From contig JBGQNR010000002.1 in assembly GCA_041501225.1 (NCBI GenBank), forward strand, positions 1 to 64,000: a stretch of 64,000 nt of DNA, given 5' to 3'. Below the pieces are notes generated by a model. That model was not told where the DNA came from. It searched no databases and saw nothing but the letters and a program-made list of their open reading frames with translations. Below are positions 26,392 through 33,231 of the stretch, piece by piece; positions within the stretch are counted from its first letter, which is position 1; each line of letters opens with the position of its first letter. Position numbers and translations under genes: made by a program. This DNA comes from JAFNAG01 sp041501225 (GTDB taxonomy: Bacteria > Acidobacteriota > UBA6911).

Positions 26392-27932
26392 AGCCGATTA
26401 TCGGACACATTGTTGCCAGGTACTTGCCCCGTTCGGAAATCTTTACATATAGGCTGATCAACAGCCTGACTGCATTTGACCACCACATCTTTACCACCCG
26501 GTCGGAGAACCTGGACATCTTCCCGACGCAAAATCTGACCGTGGCGAAATCCGAGGCTGAGTATCCTGGACTGGCTGCCAGAGCCGGGGCAAATCTGGTA
26601 TTCTCGCACTTCGGGCCGTCAGGACTGGCGGGCATGCAGGTCGGCCTGATGAACGATATACCGTCGGTAACGATCTTCCACGGTTACGATGTGTCGATGC
26701 TGCTGCACAGTCCACGATGGGTGGAGCAGTACCAGACGCTTTTTCACTTCAGCTCTCACTGTATCTGCATCTCGGAAGTCGGCCGGCAGCGCCTCATTGA
26801 GATCGGCTGCCCTCCGGACAAAGTGAGCGCGGTGCACCTGGGCGTCGATCTCGCGTGGTTTGTATTCAAAGACCGTGGACCAATGTTGGCCCAGACGAAG
26901 CAAAAGCGGCTGCTTATGGTGTCCCGCCTTGCTGAGAAAAAGGGCATTCCGTATGCTCTACGAGCCTTTCGAGTCGCTCTCGCAATCGATCCCTCACTCA
27001 CGATGCGCGTTGTCGGGGAAGGAGAGGATAGACCGCAGCTTGAGTCCCTGCGGAAAGAACTCGGCATGGAGTCCCAAATCGAATTTGTGGGAGCGCTTGA
27101 TGGGGCGGGGGTTTGCCGCGAAATTTCAGACTGCCATGTGTTGCTCCAACCCAGCATTACGGCGCATGATGGGGACCAGGAGGGCATACCGGTAGCATTA
27201 ATGGAAGCGCAGGCCGGCGGCATTCCTGTAATTGCCACCCGCCACTCCGGAATCCCCGAACTGGTTCTCGACGGGCGGACCGGTATCCTGGTGCCCGAAC
27301 GTGACGTGGATGCCCTCGCCCAAGCCATCTTGCGCATTGTCGGAAATCCGGCGCTGGCTTCCTCACTGGGATACGCTGGACGGAACTGGGTGGAACGTGA
27401 GTTCAACCTGAAAATCCAGGCGGACCGCTTCACCCGATTGCTGGTGCAGATCTACGAAGGCCATCCGCAGGAGCGCTATGCCACCCCCAACCAGATTGGA
27501 CTGAAATCTGAGCCCAGAATTCTGTTTTTGAGATCGGTGACCATACGAGCTGCCCTGGTCAAGCTGCTGATCCTGAGGCGCAGATATCCTGCCGCGCACA
27601 TCACTGTCCTGACGACCGGGTCGACCAGGGATAGTTTCGACAAATGCCCTATTGTCGACCAGGTGCTCTGCTGTCCGGGAGAGCGGTTCAATTGGGGAAA
27701 GTTCCCAATTGCGCTGCGTGCGGAGCTGCAGAGGGGGACCTTCGACCGAGTGATAGTTCCTTACACCAACGAGGATGGGGCCGGATACGAAAACGTCCGA
27801 GAGGTTGCTTTGGCTTGTGGTGCGCGCCATACCGTGGCCATGCCCTGGTCCCAGAGCGAAGTACCACTGCGGGGCTACGAGGAAAGGTCCGATCCGGCGG
27901 CTGCCAACGAGAAGGGACTTCGGCTGGAATAG
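26388..27932 (+). CDS. GT4 glycosyltransferase (WcaL/AmsK-like) with GT9-like half domain
   Basis: 514 residues. The ATG at 26388 overlaps the TGA of the previous gene (ATGA). The N-domain is the WcaL/amylovoran type: LVFSHFGPSGLAG and IPSVTIFHGYDVSML, with SEVGRQRLIEIGCPPDKV following. The donor-binding part has LLMVSRLAEKKG and the EX7E motif EGIPVALMEA. From about residue 374 a second domain begins (RILFLRSVTIRAALVKLL, YPAAHITVL, FDRVIVPYTNEDGAGYENV), the same GT9-like half domain as in the neighbours but without a hydrophobic tail. Likely a cytoplasmic or peripheral membrane glycan-extending enzyme. Confidence 0.87.
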   Translation: MKPIIGHIVARYLPRSEIFTYRLINSLTAFDHHIFTTRSENLDIFPTQNLTVAKSEAEYPGLAARAGANLVFSHFGPSGLAGMQVGLMNDIPSVTIFHGYDVSMLLHSPRWVEQYQTLFHFSSHCICISEVGRQRLIEIGCPPDKVSAVHLGVDLAWFVFKDRGPMLAQTKQKRLLMVSRLAEKKGIPYALRAFRVALAIDPSLTMRVVGEGEDRPQLESLRKELGMESQIEFVGALDGAGVCREISDCHVLLQPSITAHDGDQEGIPVALMEAQAGGIPVIATRHSGIPELVLDGRTGILVPERDVDALAQAILRIVGNPALASSLGYAGRNWVEREFNLKIQADRFTRLLVQIYEGHPQERYATPNQIGLKSEPRILFLRSVTIRAALVKLLILRRRYPAAHITVLTTGSTRDSFDKCPIVDQVLCCPGERFNWGKFPIALRAELQRGTFDRVIVPYTNEDGAGYENVREVALACGARHTVAMPWSQSEVPLRGYEERSDPAAANEKGLRLE

Positions 27933-27970
27933 AGGATGATGGGAATGAACCGAGATGGGGCGGTTAGATC

Positions 27971-28669
27971 ATGAAATGGGATTTTGGTGCGGTCAATCCG
28001 GCTGATCCGTTCACCAGGTTCTCGAGCTACAAATGGCTGGCCACAAGGAGTCTTGCACGACTCATCGGGCGGGCCGCCAGGCATGCGTCCGGCCGTCTTC
28101 TGGATGTCGGATGTGGCGACAAACGTTTCGCGCACTACTTTGCCGGTTTTGTGGATCGATATGTCGCCCTGGACTACCCGACTACCTTTTTGGGAAAAGA
28201 AGACAATGTGGATGTCTTCGGCACCGCACTGGATCTCCCTTTCAAGGATGAATACTTTGATACCGTCGTATCCTTTGAGGTGTTGGAGCACGTGACCGAC
28301 AGTCGCCGGATGCTTACGGAAATACGTCGTGTGCTTAAACCCGGCGGTGCGTTGATCCTTACTACGCCATTCTTGTGGGGGGAACATTGCCAGCCCCACG
28401 ACTACTTCCGATTCACCGTATATGGCCTCAGGTCTTTGCTGATGGAGACCGGATTTGAAATCAGGGAACAGCGGAGGGCTAATGGCTTCTGGACATTTTG
28501 GGGCCAACGATTCTGCTACTATCTCTGGCCGGTGTTTGGACGCCACCTCGGATGGATGCATACATCGCTGTCATTCATGATTCTGATCTGTGCCTCGCTG
28601 TTGGAGCAATTGGACCCTGTGGACACAGAATACACGACATCGGCAGCGGTCGCGATCAAGACGGGATGA
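27971..28669 (+). CDS. Class I SAM-dependent methyltransferase
   Basis: 232 residues. Motif I is RLLDVGCGDKRFA, then FDTVVSFEVLEHV, MLTEIRRVLKPGGALILTTP, and an HDYFRFT element typical of methyltransferase_11/25-type sugar or glycan methyltransferases. The C-terminal 60 residues carry two hydrophobic stretches (FCYYLWPVF and SFMILICASLL), so it may be membrane-associated. The stop overlaps the ATG of a short frame. The acceptor is probably the glycan made by this cluster. Confidence 0.88.
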   Translation: MKWDFGAVNPADPFTRFSSYKWLATRSLARLIGRAARHASGRLLDVGCGDKRFAHYFAGFVDRYVALDYPTTFLGKEDNVDVFGTALDLPFKDEYFDTVVSFEVLEHVTDSRRMLTEIRRVLKPGGALILTTPFLWGEHCQPHDYFRFTVYGLRSLLMETGFEIREQRRANGFWTFWGQRFCYYLWPVFGRHLGWMHTSLSFMILICASLLEQLDPVDTEYTTSAAVAIKTG

Positions 28670-28851
28670 CCATGCCAGGAATCCACGCAACAGATCTGGA
28701 TTGCGAACCGCTTGACAAACCAGTCGTACAGATTGCGCCACGCATGATCGCAGGAGCATACGTGGGCGAATGGGAATTCGAAAGGAGAAGGGTGAGCGGC
28801 CATATCGCTCTTGCCCTTTACATCAAAGGCTGGAGGTCGTGGCATGCCTAA
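28666..28851 (+). CDS. Possible 61-residue protein coupled on both sides
   Basis: An ATG that overlaps the stop of the upstream methyltransferase (ATGA) opens a 61-codon frame whose TAA lies 8 bases inside the next methyltransferase gene. It starts MTMPGIHATDLDCEP and ends HIALALYIKGWRSW. I do not recognise the family and it has no obvious cysteine pairs or helix pattern. Either it is a small adaptor of the neighbouring enzymes or the last piece of a deleted gene that keeps translational coupling through the operon. Confidence 0.4.
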   Translation: MTMPGIHATDLDCEPLDKPVVQIAPRMIAGAYVGEWEFERRRVSGHIALALYIKGWRSWHA

Positions 28852-29608
28852 GGTATGGGAGAAGTTCTGCAGTCCTTGTTGCCGGGCATCTCTGCAGATC
28901 GACGAAGAGGATTTTCTTACATGCAGTTCTTGCCATCATCCCTTCAGGATGGAGAGCTATGGGCCGGACCTGATGCCTCCGTCGATAGAAGACAGGTATA
29001 GATCCTACCCAACCTGGCAATCCGTGCAGGAAGCGCTCACGCAATGGCGCAAACGCACGTGGGATGGCAGTGCCCAGGCGAAAGAACTGACCCGAGTCGC
29101 CCAATGCATGGCGGATGATTTTCTCGATCGGCTGGCCTTGCACGGACAGGTTTTGGACATCGGGTGTGGCAGTGGCTGGATTGCGGAATATCACCAGGCG
29201 CGGGGCTGTATCTATGCGGGCATCGATCCCATGCCAAGCCAGAAAGAGTACCCATTTCCATTTGCGAGCGCAGTTTCAGACTGCCTGCCATTCCGAGACC
29301 ATGTGTTCGATGGATGCGTTTTTTATTCCAGCATCGACTACAGTCTGTCGATCGAGGAGACGCTGAAGGAAGCCTGGCGCGTGCTCCGCCCCGGCGGCAT
29401 CATGGGCATTTCGACTCCCATCCAGCGTACCAAGGAGTTCACCGGCGAGCGTCTGCACCACTACCGTTTTTTGGCGGGGGAAATCGAGGACCTGATCGCC
29501 ACCCAGTTTGCCGCCCAGGCAGAAACACATCAGTATCGGGAAAACAACGCCTTTATCCGCGTGCAAAAGCCCGCAGACGCCATGGCCTCTGCCGGGAGGA
29601 AGGCATAG
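28844..29608 (+). CDS. SAM methyltransferase with N-terminal zinc ribbon
   Basis: 254 residues from ATG 28844 with GGAGG eight bases upstream; the longer frame from 28811 has no such site. Residues 9-30 form a treble/ribbon of cysteines (C9, C12, C13, C27, C30). Residues about 80-235 are a class I methyltransferase: VLDIGCGSGWIAEYHQ, IDPMPS, FDGCVFYSSIDYSLSIEE and RVLRPGGIMGIST. This is the second of three consecutive methyltransferases. The zinc ribbon may bind the acceptor or a partner. Confidence 0.87.
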   Translation: MPKVWEKFCSPCCRASLQIDEEDFLTCSSCHHPFRMESYGPDLMPPSIEDRYRSYPTWQSVQEALTQWRKRTWDGSAQAKELTRVAQCMADDFLDRLALHGQVLDIGCGSGWIAEYHQARGCIYAGIDPMPSQKEYPFPFASAVSDCLPFRDHVFDGCVFYSSIDYSLSIEETLKEAWRVLRPGGIMGISTPIQRTKEFTGERLHHYRFLAGEIEDLIATQFAAQAETHQYRENNAFIRVQKPADAMASAGRKA

Positions 29609-29615
29609 GCAGCCC

Positions 29616-30302
29616 ATGCCAACCTGCCCCTGTTGCCAGACCTCCTTCCCGCACTTCGTTGATTTTGGTGTGGTGCGCAGACCCAATGCCCAGTGTCCGG
29701 GATGCAAATGTCTCGAACGGCATCGATTGCTCTGGCTGTACCTTCAGGATCGGACCAATTTCTTTACGGTCCCACAGCGCGTGCTGCATATCGCTCCGGA
29801 ACCGGCATTTCAAAATGCCTTCCGCAAGATGAAGAACCTTACGTACGTGAGTGCCGATCTTCACTCTCCTCACGCCATGATGGCCATGGACATCACTCAT
29901 ATCCCGGCCACCGATGCATCCTTCGACGTGGTGCTTTACAGCCATGTGTTCGAGCACATCCCTGATGATCGAGCGGCGATGAGAGAGATTCACAGGATCC
30001 TCACACCCGAAGGATGGGCGATACTCCAAGTGCCCATGGATTCAAGCATGGGCGCTACCCTCGAAGATCCGACGGTCACCGCGCCGGAAGAACGGCAGCG
30101 CCTGTTTGGGCAGAGTGATCATGTCTGGTTATACGGCAGAGACTATAGAATGAGACTCGAGCATGCGGGGTTTGAGGTCATTGTGGATCAGTTCTCATCC
30201 CAACTGGAACCGGGCGTTCTTGCTCGCTACGGTCTGCTTCCCGAAGATATATACTTCTGCCGGAGAGCCGACCATGCGCATGCGAAAGCAACTTCGATAT
30301 GA
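29616..30302 (+). CDS. SAM methyltransferase with zinc ribbon and unusual motif I
   Basis: 228 residues from ATG 29616, after GGGAGGAAGG. The N-terminus has paired cysteines (C4-C7 and C27-C30, plus C6 and C32). Motif I is not GxGxG but VLHIAPEPAFQNAF, a known variant of a subgroup in which LHxAPE replaces the glycine loop. The rest is typical: DITHIPATDASFDVVLYSHVFEHIPDD, REIHRILTPEGWAILQVP. It is the third tandem methyltransferase and its stop overlaps the next ATG by four bases. Confidence 0.87.
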   Translation: MPTCPCCQTSFPHFVDFGVVRRPNAQCPGCKCLERHRLLWLYLQDRTNFFTVPQRVLHIAPEPAFQNAFRKMKNLTYVSADLHSPHAMMAMDITHIPATDASFDVVLYSHVFEHIPDDRAAMREIHRILTPEGWAILQVPMDSSMGATLEDPTVTAPEERQRLFGQSDHVWLYGRDYRMRLEHAGFEVIVDQFSSQLEPGVLARYGLLPEDIYFCRRADHAHAKATSI

Positions 30303-31459
30303 ACTCACATCAGCGCAGCAGGTCACCTATTATCATCTGTTTCTCCAACCTCGACTGGGGATGTCTGCGCTATCGGAAGCAGCACCTGATGAGCCGGCTG
30401 GCTGCTCATTTGGATGTTGTTTATGTCAATCCACCGCGGGCAATGAAATGGAAGCAAGTTTCCATCTGGAACCGGCTGACCCGGAAAGGTCCGAATCTTT
30501 GGGTCTTTGACCCTATTGTGCTTCCGGGAATCCGAAACTCGCCAAGACTAAAAGACCTGAACTACAGGCTGATCGCCCGCGCCTTGAAGAAGTTCACCAC
30601 AGGCGGTCGGCGGGCAGCTGTCTGGATATACTCTCCACATGCCCATCCCTTTGTCCAGCTTCTCGAGGCGGACAAGGTCGTCTACGACATCGCCGATAAT
30701 TATACTGTTCCCAGCGGAGCGGTGCTCCGCGATGCCGCCGAACAACGCGAGTTGAACCTGCTTGCTCAGCTCGAGCAAAAAGTGCTTGCGTCCGCAGACC
30801 TCGTGCTCTGTGTCAGTGAGCCCCTCGTCGAAATGGCGCGCTCTTACAACCATAATGTTCATCTGGTTCCAAACGCATGCGACTTTGAATCCTATGCGAC
30901 AATCCCGCTTCAAAGGCCCCACGGTGAGGTCAAGCCACGGGTTGGCTATGTCGGAACAGTAGCGCCGAGGTTCGACGTCGAAATGGTATTCGAAATAGCA
31001 CGCCGGCGTGCGGACTGGGACATCGAAATGGTTGGGCCCTTCTCCCCCCTCGTTAACTTGCCGCCCGGCGCGCCGCCGCCCAACCTGGTCTGGCGGGGTG
31101 AAATCCCCTATGACCGTGTGGCCGAGAAGATTCAATCCTTTGATATCTGTATCCTGCCTTTGCGGGAGATCCCGTTTTCCTATTGTTCGTCTCCCATCCA
31201 GGTGTGGGATTACCTGGCGGCTGGAAAGCCAGTTATCAGCACTCCAATAGCCCAATTGGAGAGAATTCCGGAATGGGTGACGACGGCAAGCGGCGCGGAA
31301 GAATTTGTTGCTGCCATCGACACCAATCTGCGGGCTGATAACCCGGACAAATTCGAACGCCGGCGACGTTTCGCCCGTCAAAACACATGGGAATCCAGGG
31401 TGGAAAGGATCCTCGGGCTTCTTAAGGAGGCGGGCTTCGCGCCCGGCGCGTTTGCATGA
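30299..31459 (+). CDS. Glycosyltransferase (GT-B fold, GT4-like)
   Basis: 386 residues, coupled to the previous gene by ATGA. The N-domain begins PIIICFSNLDWGCLRYRKQ and has VVYDIADNY and LVLCVSEPLVEMA; the C-domain has GYVGTVAPRFDVEM, FDICILPLREIPFS and VWDYLAAGKPVIST, which is the shortened EX7E region of this subgroup (the second glutamate is aspartate). It should transfer one sugar from a nucleotide donor to the growing lipid-linked glycan on the cytoplasmic face. Its own stop overlaps the next start. Confidence 0.88.
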   Translation: MNSHQRSRSPIIICFSNLDWGCLRYRKQHLMSRLAAHLDVVYVNPPRAMKWKQVSIWNRLTRKGPNLWVFDPIVLPGIRNSPRLKDLNYRLIARALKKFTTGGRRAAVWIYSPHAHPFVQLLEADKVVYDIADNYTVPSGAVLRDAAEQRELNLLAQLEQKVLASADLVLCVSEPLVEMARSYNHNVHLVPNACDFESYATIPLQRPHGEVKPRVGYVGTVAPRFDVEMVFEIARRRADWDIEMVGPFSPLVNLPPGAPPPNLVWRGEIPYDRVAEKIQSFDICILPLREIPFSYCSSPIQVWDYLAAGKPVISTPIAQLERIPEWVTTASGAEEFVAAIDTNLRADNPDKFERRRRFARQNTWESRVERILGLLKEAGFAPGAFA

Positions 31460-32604
31460 CAGCCAACGGGACTCGACCGCATGTTCTTCTGCTCCTGCCG
31501 TTTCTCCACTATGGCGTTGGTCGCTTGATTCTCGATCTTATCGAGGCTCTTCAAGAGCGCGGCATTGCCTGTGGTGTTGTCACCTGCGGCGGTGTGGGAG
31601 AGATGGGTGACGACCCGGTCATGGTCGAGCGGATTCGCGAGCTGGGCGCCAGCTGCCACACGGTCGATATTTTTTCGCGCGATCCCTCCAAAATGGAGCA
31701 GGCGGCCCGGGAGGTTGGAGAGCTCTGGAATCAGTGCAAGCCGATGCTTGCCCACGCGTTCACCGCGCCGGCGGCAGCGGCGGCGCTGGCGCATGGCCCT
31801 GTGATGGCCACAGTTGTCGGTTGGGGGCAGCAAAAACAGATCTGGCAGAAACAAATGGATGTGGAAATTCTTGATCGGTGCGCCATGGTAACGGCGGTCT
31901 CGCAGGCGATGACGGCAGAGCTTCTGGCTTCCGGACTCCAGCGTTCCACTGTTGCGCTCATCCGGAATGGCGTGCAACTCGGGCTATTAAGCCATCGTCG
32001 TTGGGCAAGAGGAGAGCGAGTAAGGATCGGTTGCATGGCTCACCTCATTCATCGCAAGGGGGTGGACATTCTATTGAAAGCCCTGCCCCTGGTTTCTTCT
32101 CCAAGTCCACTTGAGCTGATGATTGCCGGCGAAGGTGAGGCAGAAAGGGATTTGAAGCAGCTGGCGACGACACTGCCGCCTGGGATTCAGATCCGCTGGC
32201 TTGGCGAGCTGCCAGTGTCCGACTTTTTTCCTGAGATCGACATGCTGGTGGTTCCTTCCAGATCCGATGCCTTGCCGTTGATCCTCCTGCAAGCCATGGC
32301 ATGGGGGCTGCCGATTGTTGCGACTTCCGTCGGCGGGATTCCAGAAGCCATCAATGACGGCATCGAGGGCTTACTGGTTCAACCTGACGTCCCTTCAGAA
32401 CTGGCTTCGGCCATCAGCCGTTATGCTGTTGATCCAGAAATGGCAAGCCGATGCGCGTCAGGCGCCCGGAGGCGTGCAGAGCGTGAGTTTTCCGCGGATG
32501 CCATGATCCGTCAGTACCTTCAATGCTATTGCGAGTTGATTCCTTCACTATGCTCCTTCCTGGAATTCCGTTGGAGCGATGCACCGAAAAAGGAAATACG
32601 TTGA
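31456..32604 (+). CDS. GT4 glycosyltransferase with altered EX7E motif
   Basis: 382 residues, coupled by ATGA. Typical GT4 elements: LLLPFLHYGVGRLILDLIEAL, VTAVSQAMTAELL, IGCMAHLIHRKGVDILLKAL and MIAGEGEAERDLKQL. The donor motif that normally reads E-x7-E is D-A-L-P-L-I-L-L-Q here (SDALPLILLQAMA). The two glutamates contact the nucleotide-sugar in characterised GT4 enzymes, so activity or donor choice may differ. Otherwise the frame is complete with no sign of decay. Confidence 0.87.
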   Translation: MTANGTRPHVLLLLPFLHYGVGRLILDLIEALQERGIACGVVTCGGVGEMGDDPVMVERIRELGASCHTVDIFSRDPSKMEQAAREVGELWNQCKPMLAHAFTAPAAAAALAHGPVMATVVGWGQQKQIWQKQMDVEILDRCAMVTAVSQAMTAELLASGLQRSTVALIRNGVQLGLLSHRRWARGERVRIGCMAHLIHRKGVDILLKALPLVSSPSPLELMIAGEGEAERDLKQLATTLPPGIQIRWLGELPVSDFFPEIDMLVVPSRSDALPLILLQAMAWGLPIVATSVGGIPEAINDGIEGLLVQPDVPSELASAISRYAVDPEMASRCASGARRRAEREFSADAMIRQYLQCYCELIPSLCSFLEFRWSDAPKKEIR

Positions 32605-32647
32605 GCCATTGGCTGATTGCAGCATCCATTGAGAGTCGCGAACGCCT

Positions 32648-33226
32648 ATGAAAACTCTGAGCATTCTCTTTATCCGTTCTGTGCCATTGCCCCTGGCCTT
32701 GCAATCACTCCGGGCGTTGCGACAGGTCTACCCGGAAGCCAGACTGACAGTGTTGAGCGGGCCGGCGTCGGTTTCCAGCCTTGAGTCGGAACATGTCGTT
32801 GACCGAATCATCCCTTACCGTGGATCACGATTTGGCATCTTCGCAGCTGGTCCCAAGTGCCTTCTGCAGCTTCGCACGGAGAGGTTTGATTACGTCCTTG
32901 TCCCTTTCACGGGTGCAGACTCGCTTCCCTTTTGGAATGTCGGTCGCATGGCATTGATGCTGGCGGGAGGCGCCGTGGTGTGGCTTGCCTGCGATGACCT
33001 CGGAACGGGCGTGGATTTGAAAACCTGTCGCCACGTATCGTGGAGGGAAATGTGGCAGCGGACCAGTTCTATGTCCGGGATCCGGCGGACAAGCCTGAAA
33101 ATCCTAAAATGGCCCTTCCTCTGCTTGTTTTATGCCGTGGCTATGCCTCTGCTGACAATGCTGGCTGCCGTTCTTCTCCCGCTAGTCTGGTTTAAACCAA
33201 CCGCGGATGACGATAGGCATATCTAA
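32648..33226 (+). CDS. Stand-alone GT9-like half domain with C-terminal membrane segment
   Basis: 192 residues. Residues 1-125 match the C-terminal domains of the two upstream GT4 fusions: ILFIRSVPLPLALQSL, YPEARLTVLSGPA, VVDRIIPYRG and FDYVLVPFTGADSLPFW. This resembles only the N-terminal (acceptor) half of GT9 heptosyltransferases; the nucleotide-sugar half and its catalytic residues are absent. Residues about 150-185 form one or two membrane helices (FLCLFYAVAMPLLTMLAAVLL). It could anchor or hand over the acceptor to another transferase. The true function is unknown. Confidence 0.75.
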   Translation: MKTLSILFIRSVPLPLALQSLRALRQVYPEARLTVLSGPASVSSLESEHVVDRIIPYRGSRFGIFAAGPKCLLQLRTERFDYVLVPFTGADSLPFWNVGRMALMLAGGAVVWLACDDLGTGVDLKTCRHVSWREMWQRTSSMSGIRRTSLKILKWPFLCLFYAVAMPLLTMLAAVLLPLVWFKPTADDDRHI

Positions 33227-33231
33227 AGGTT

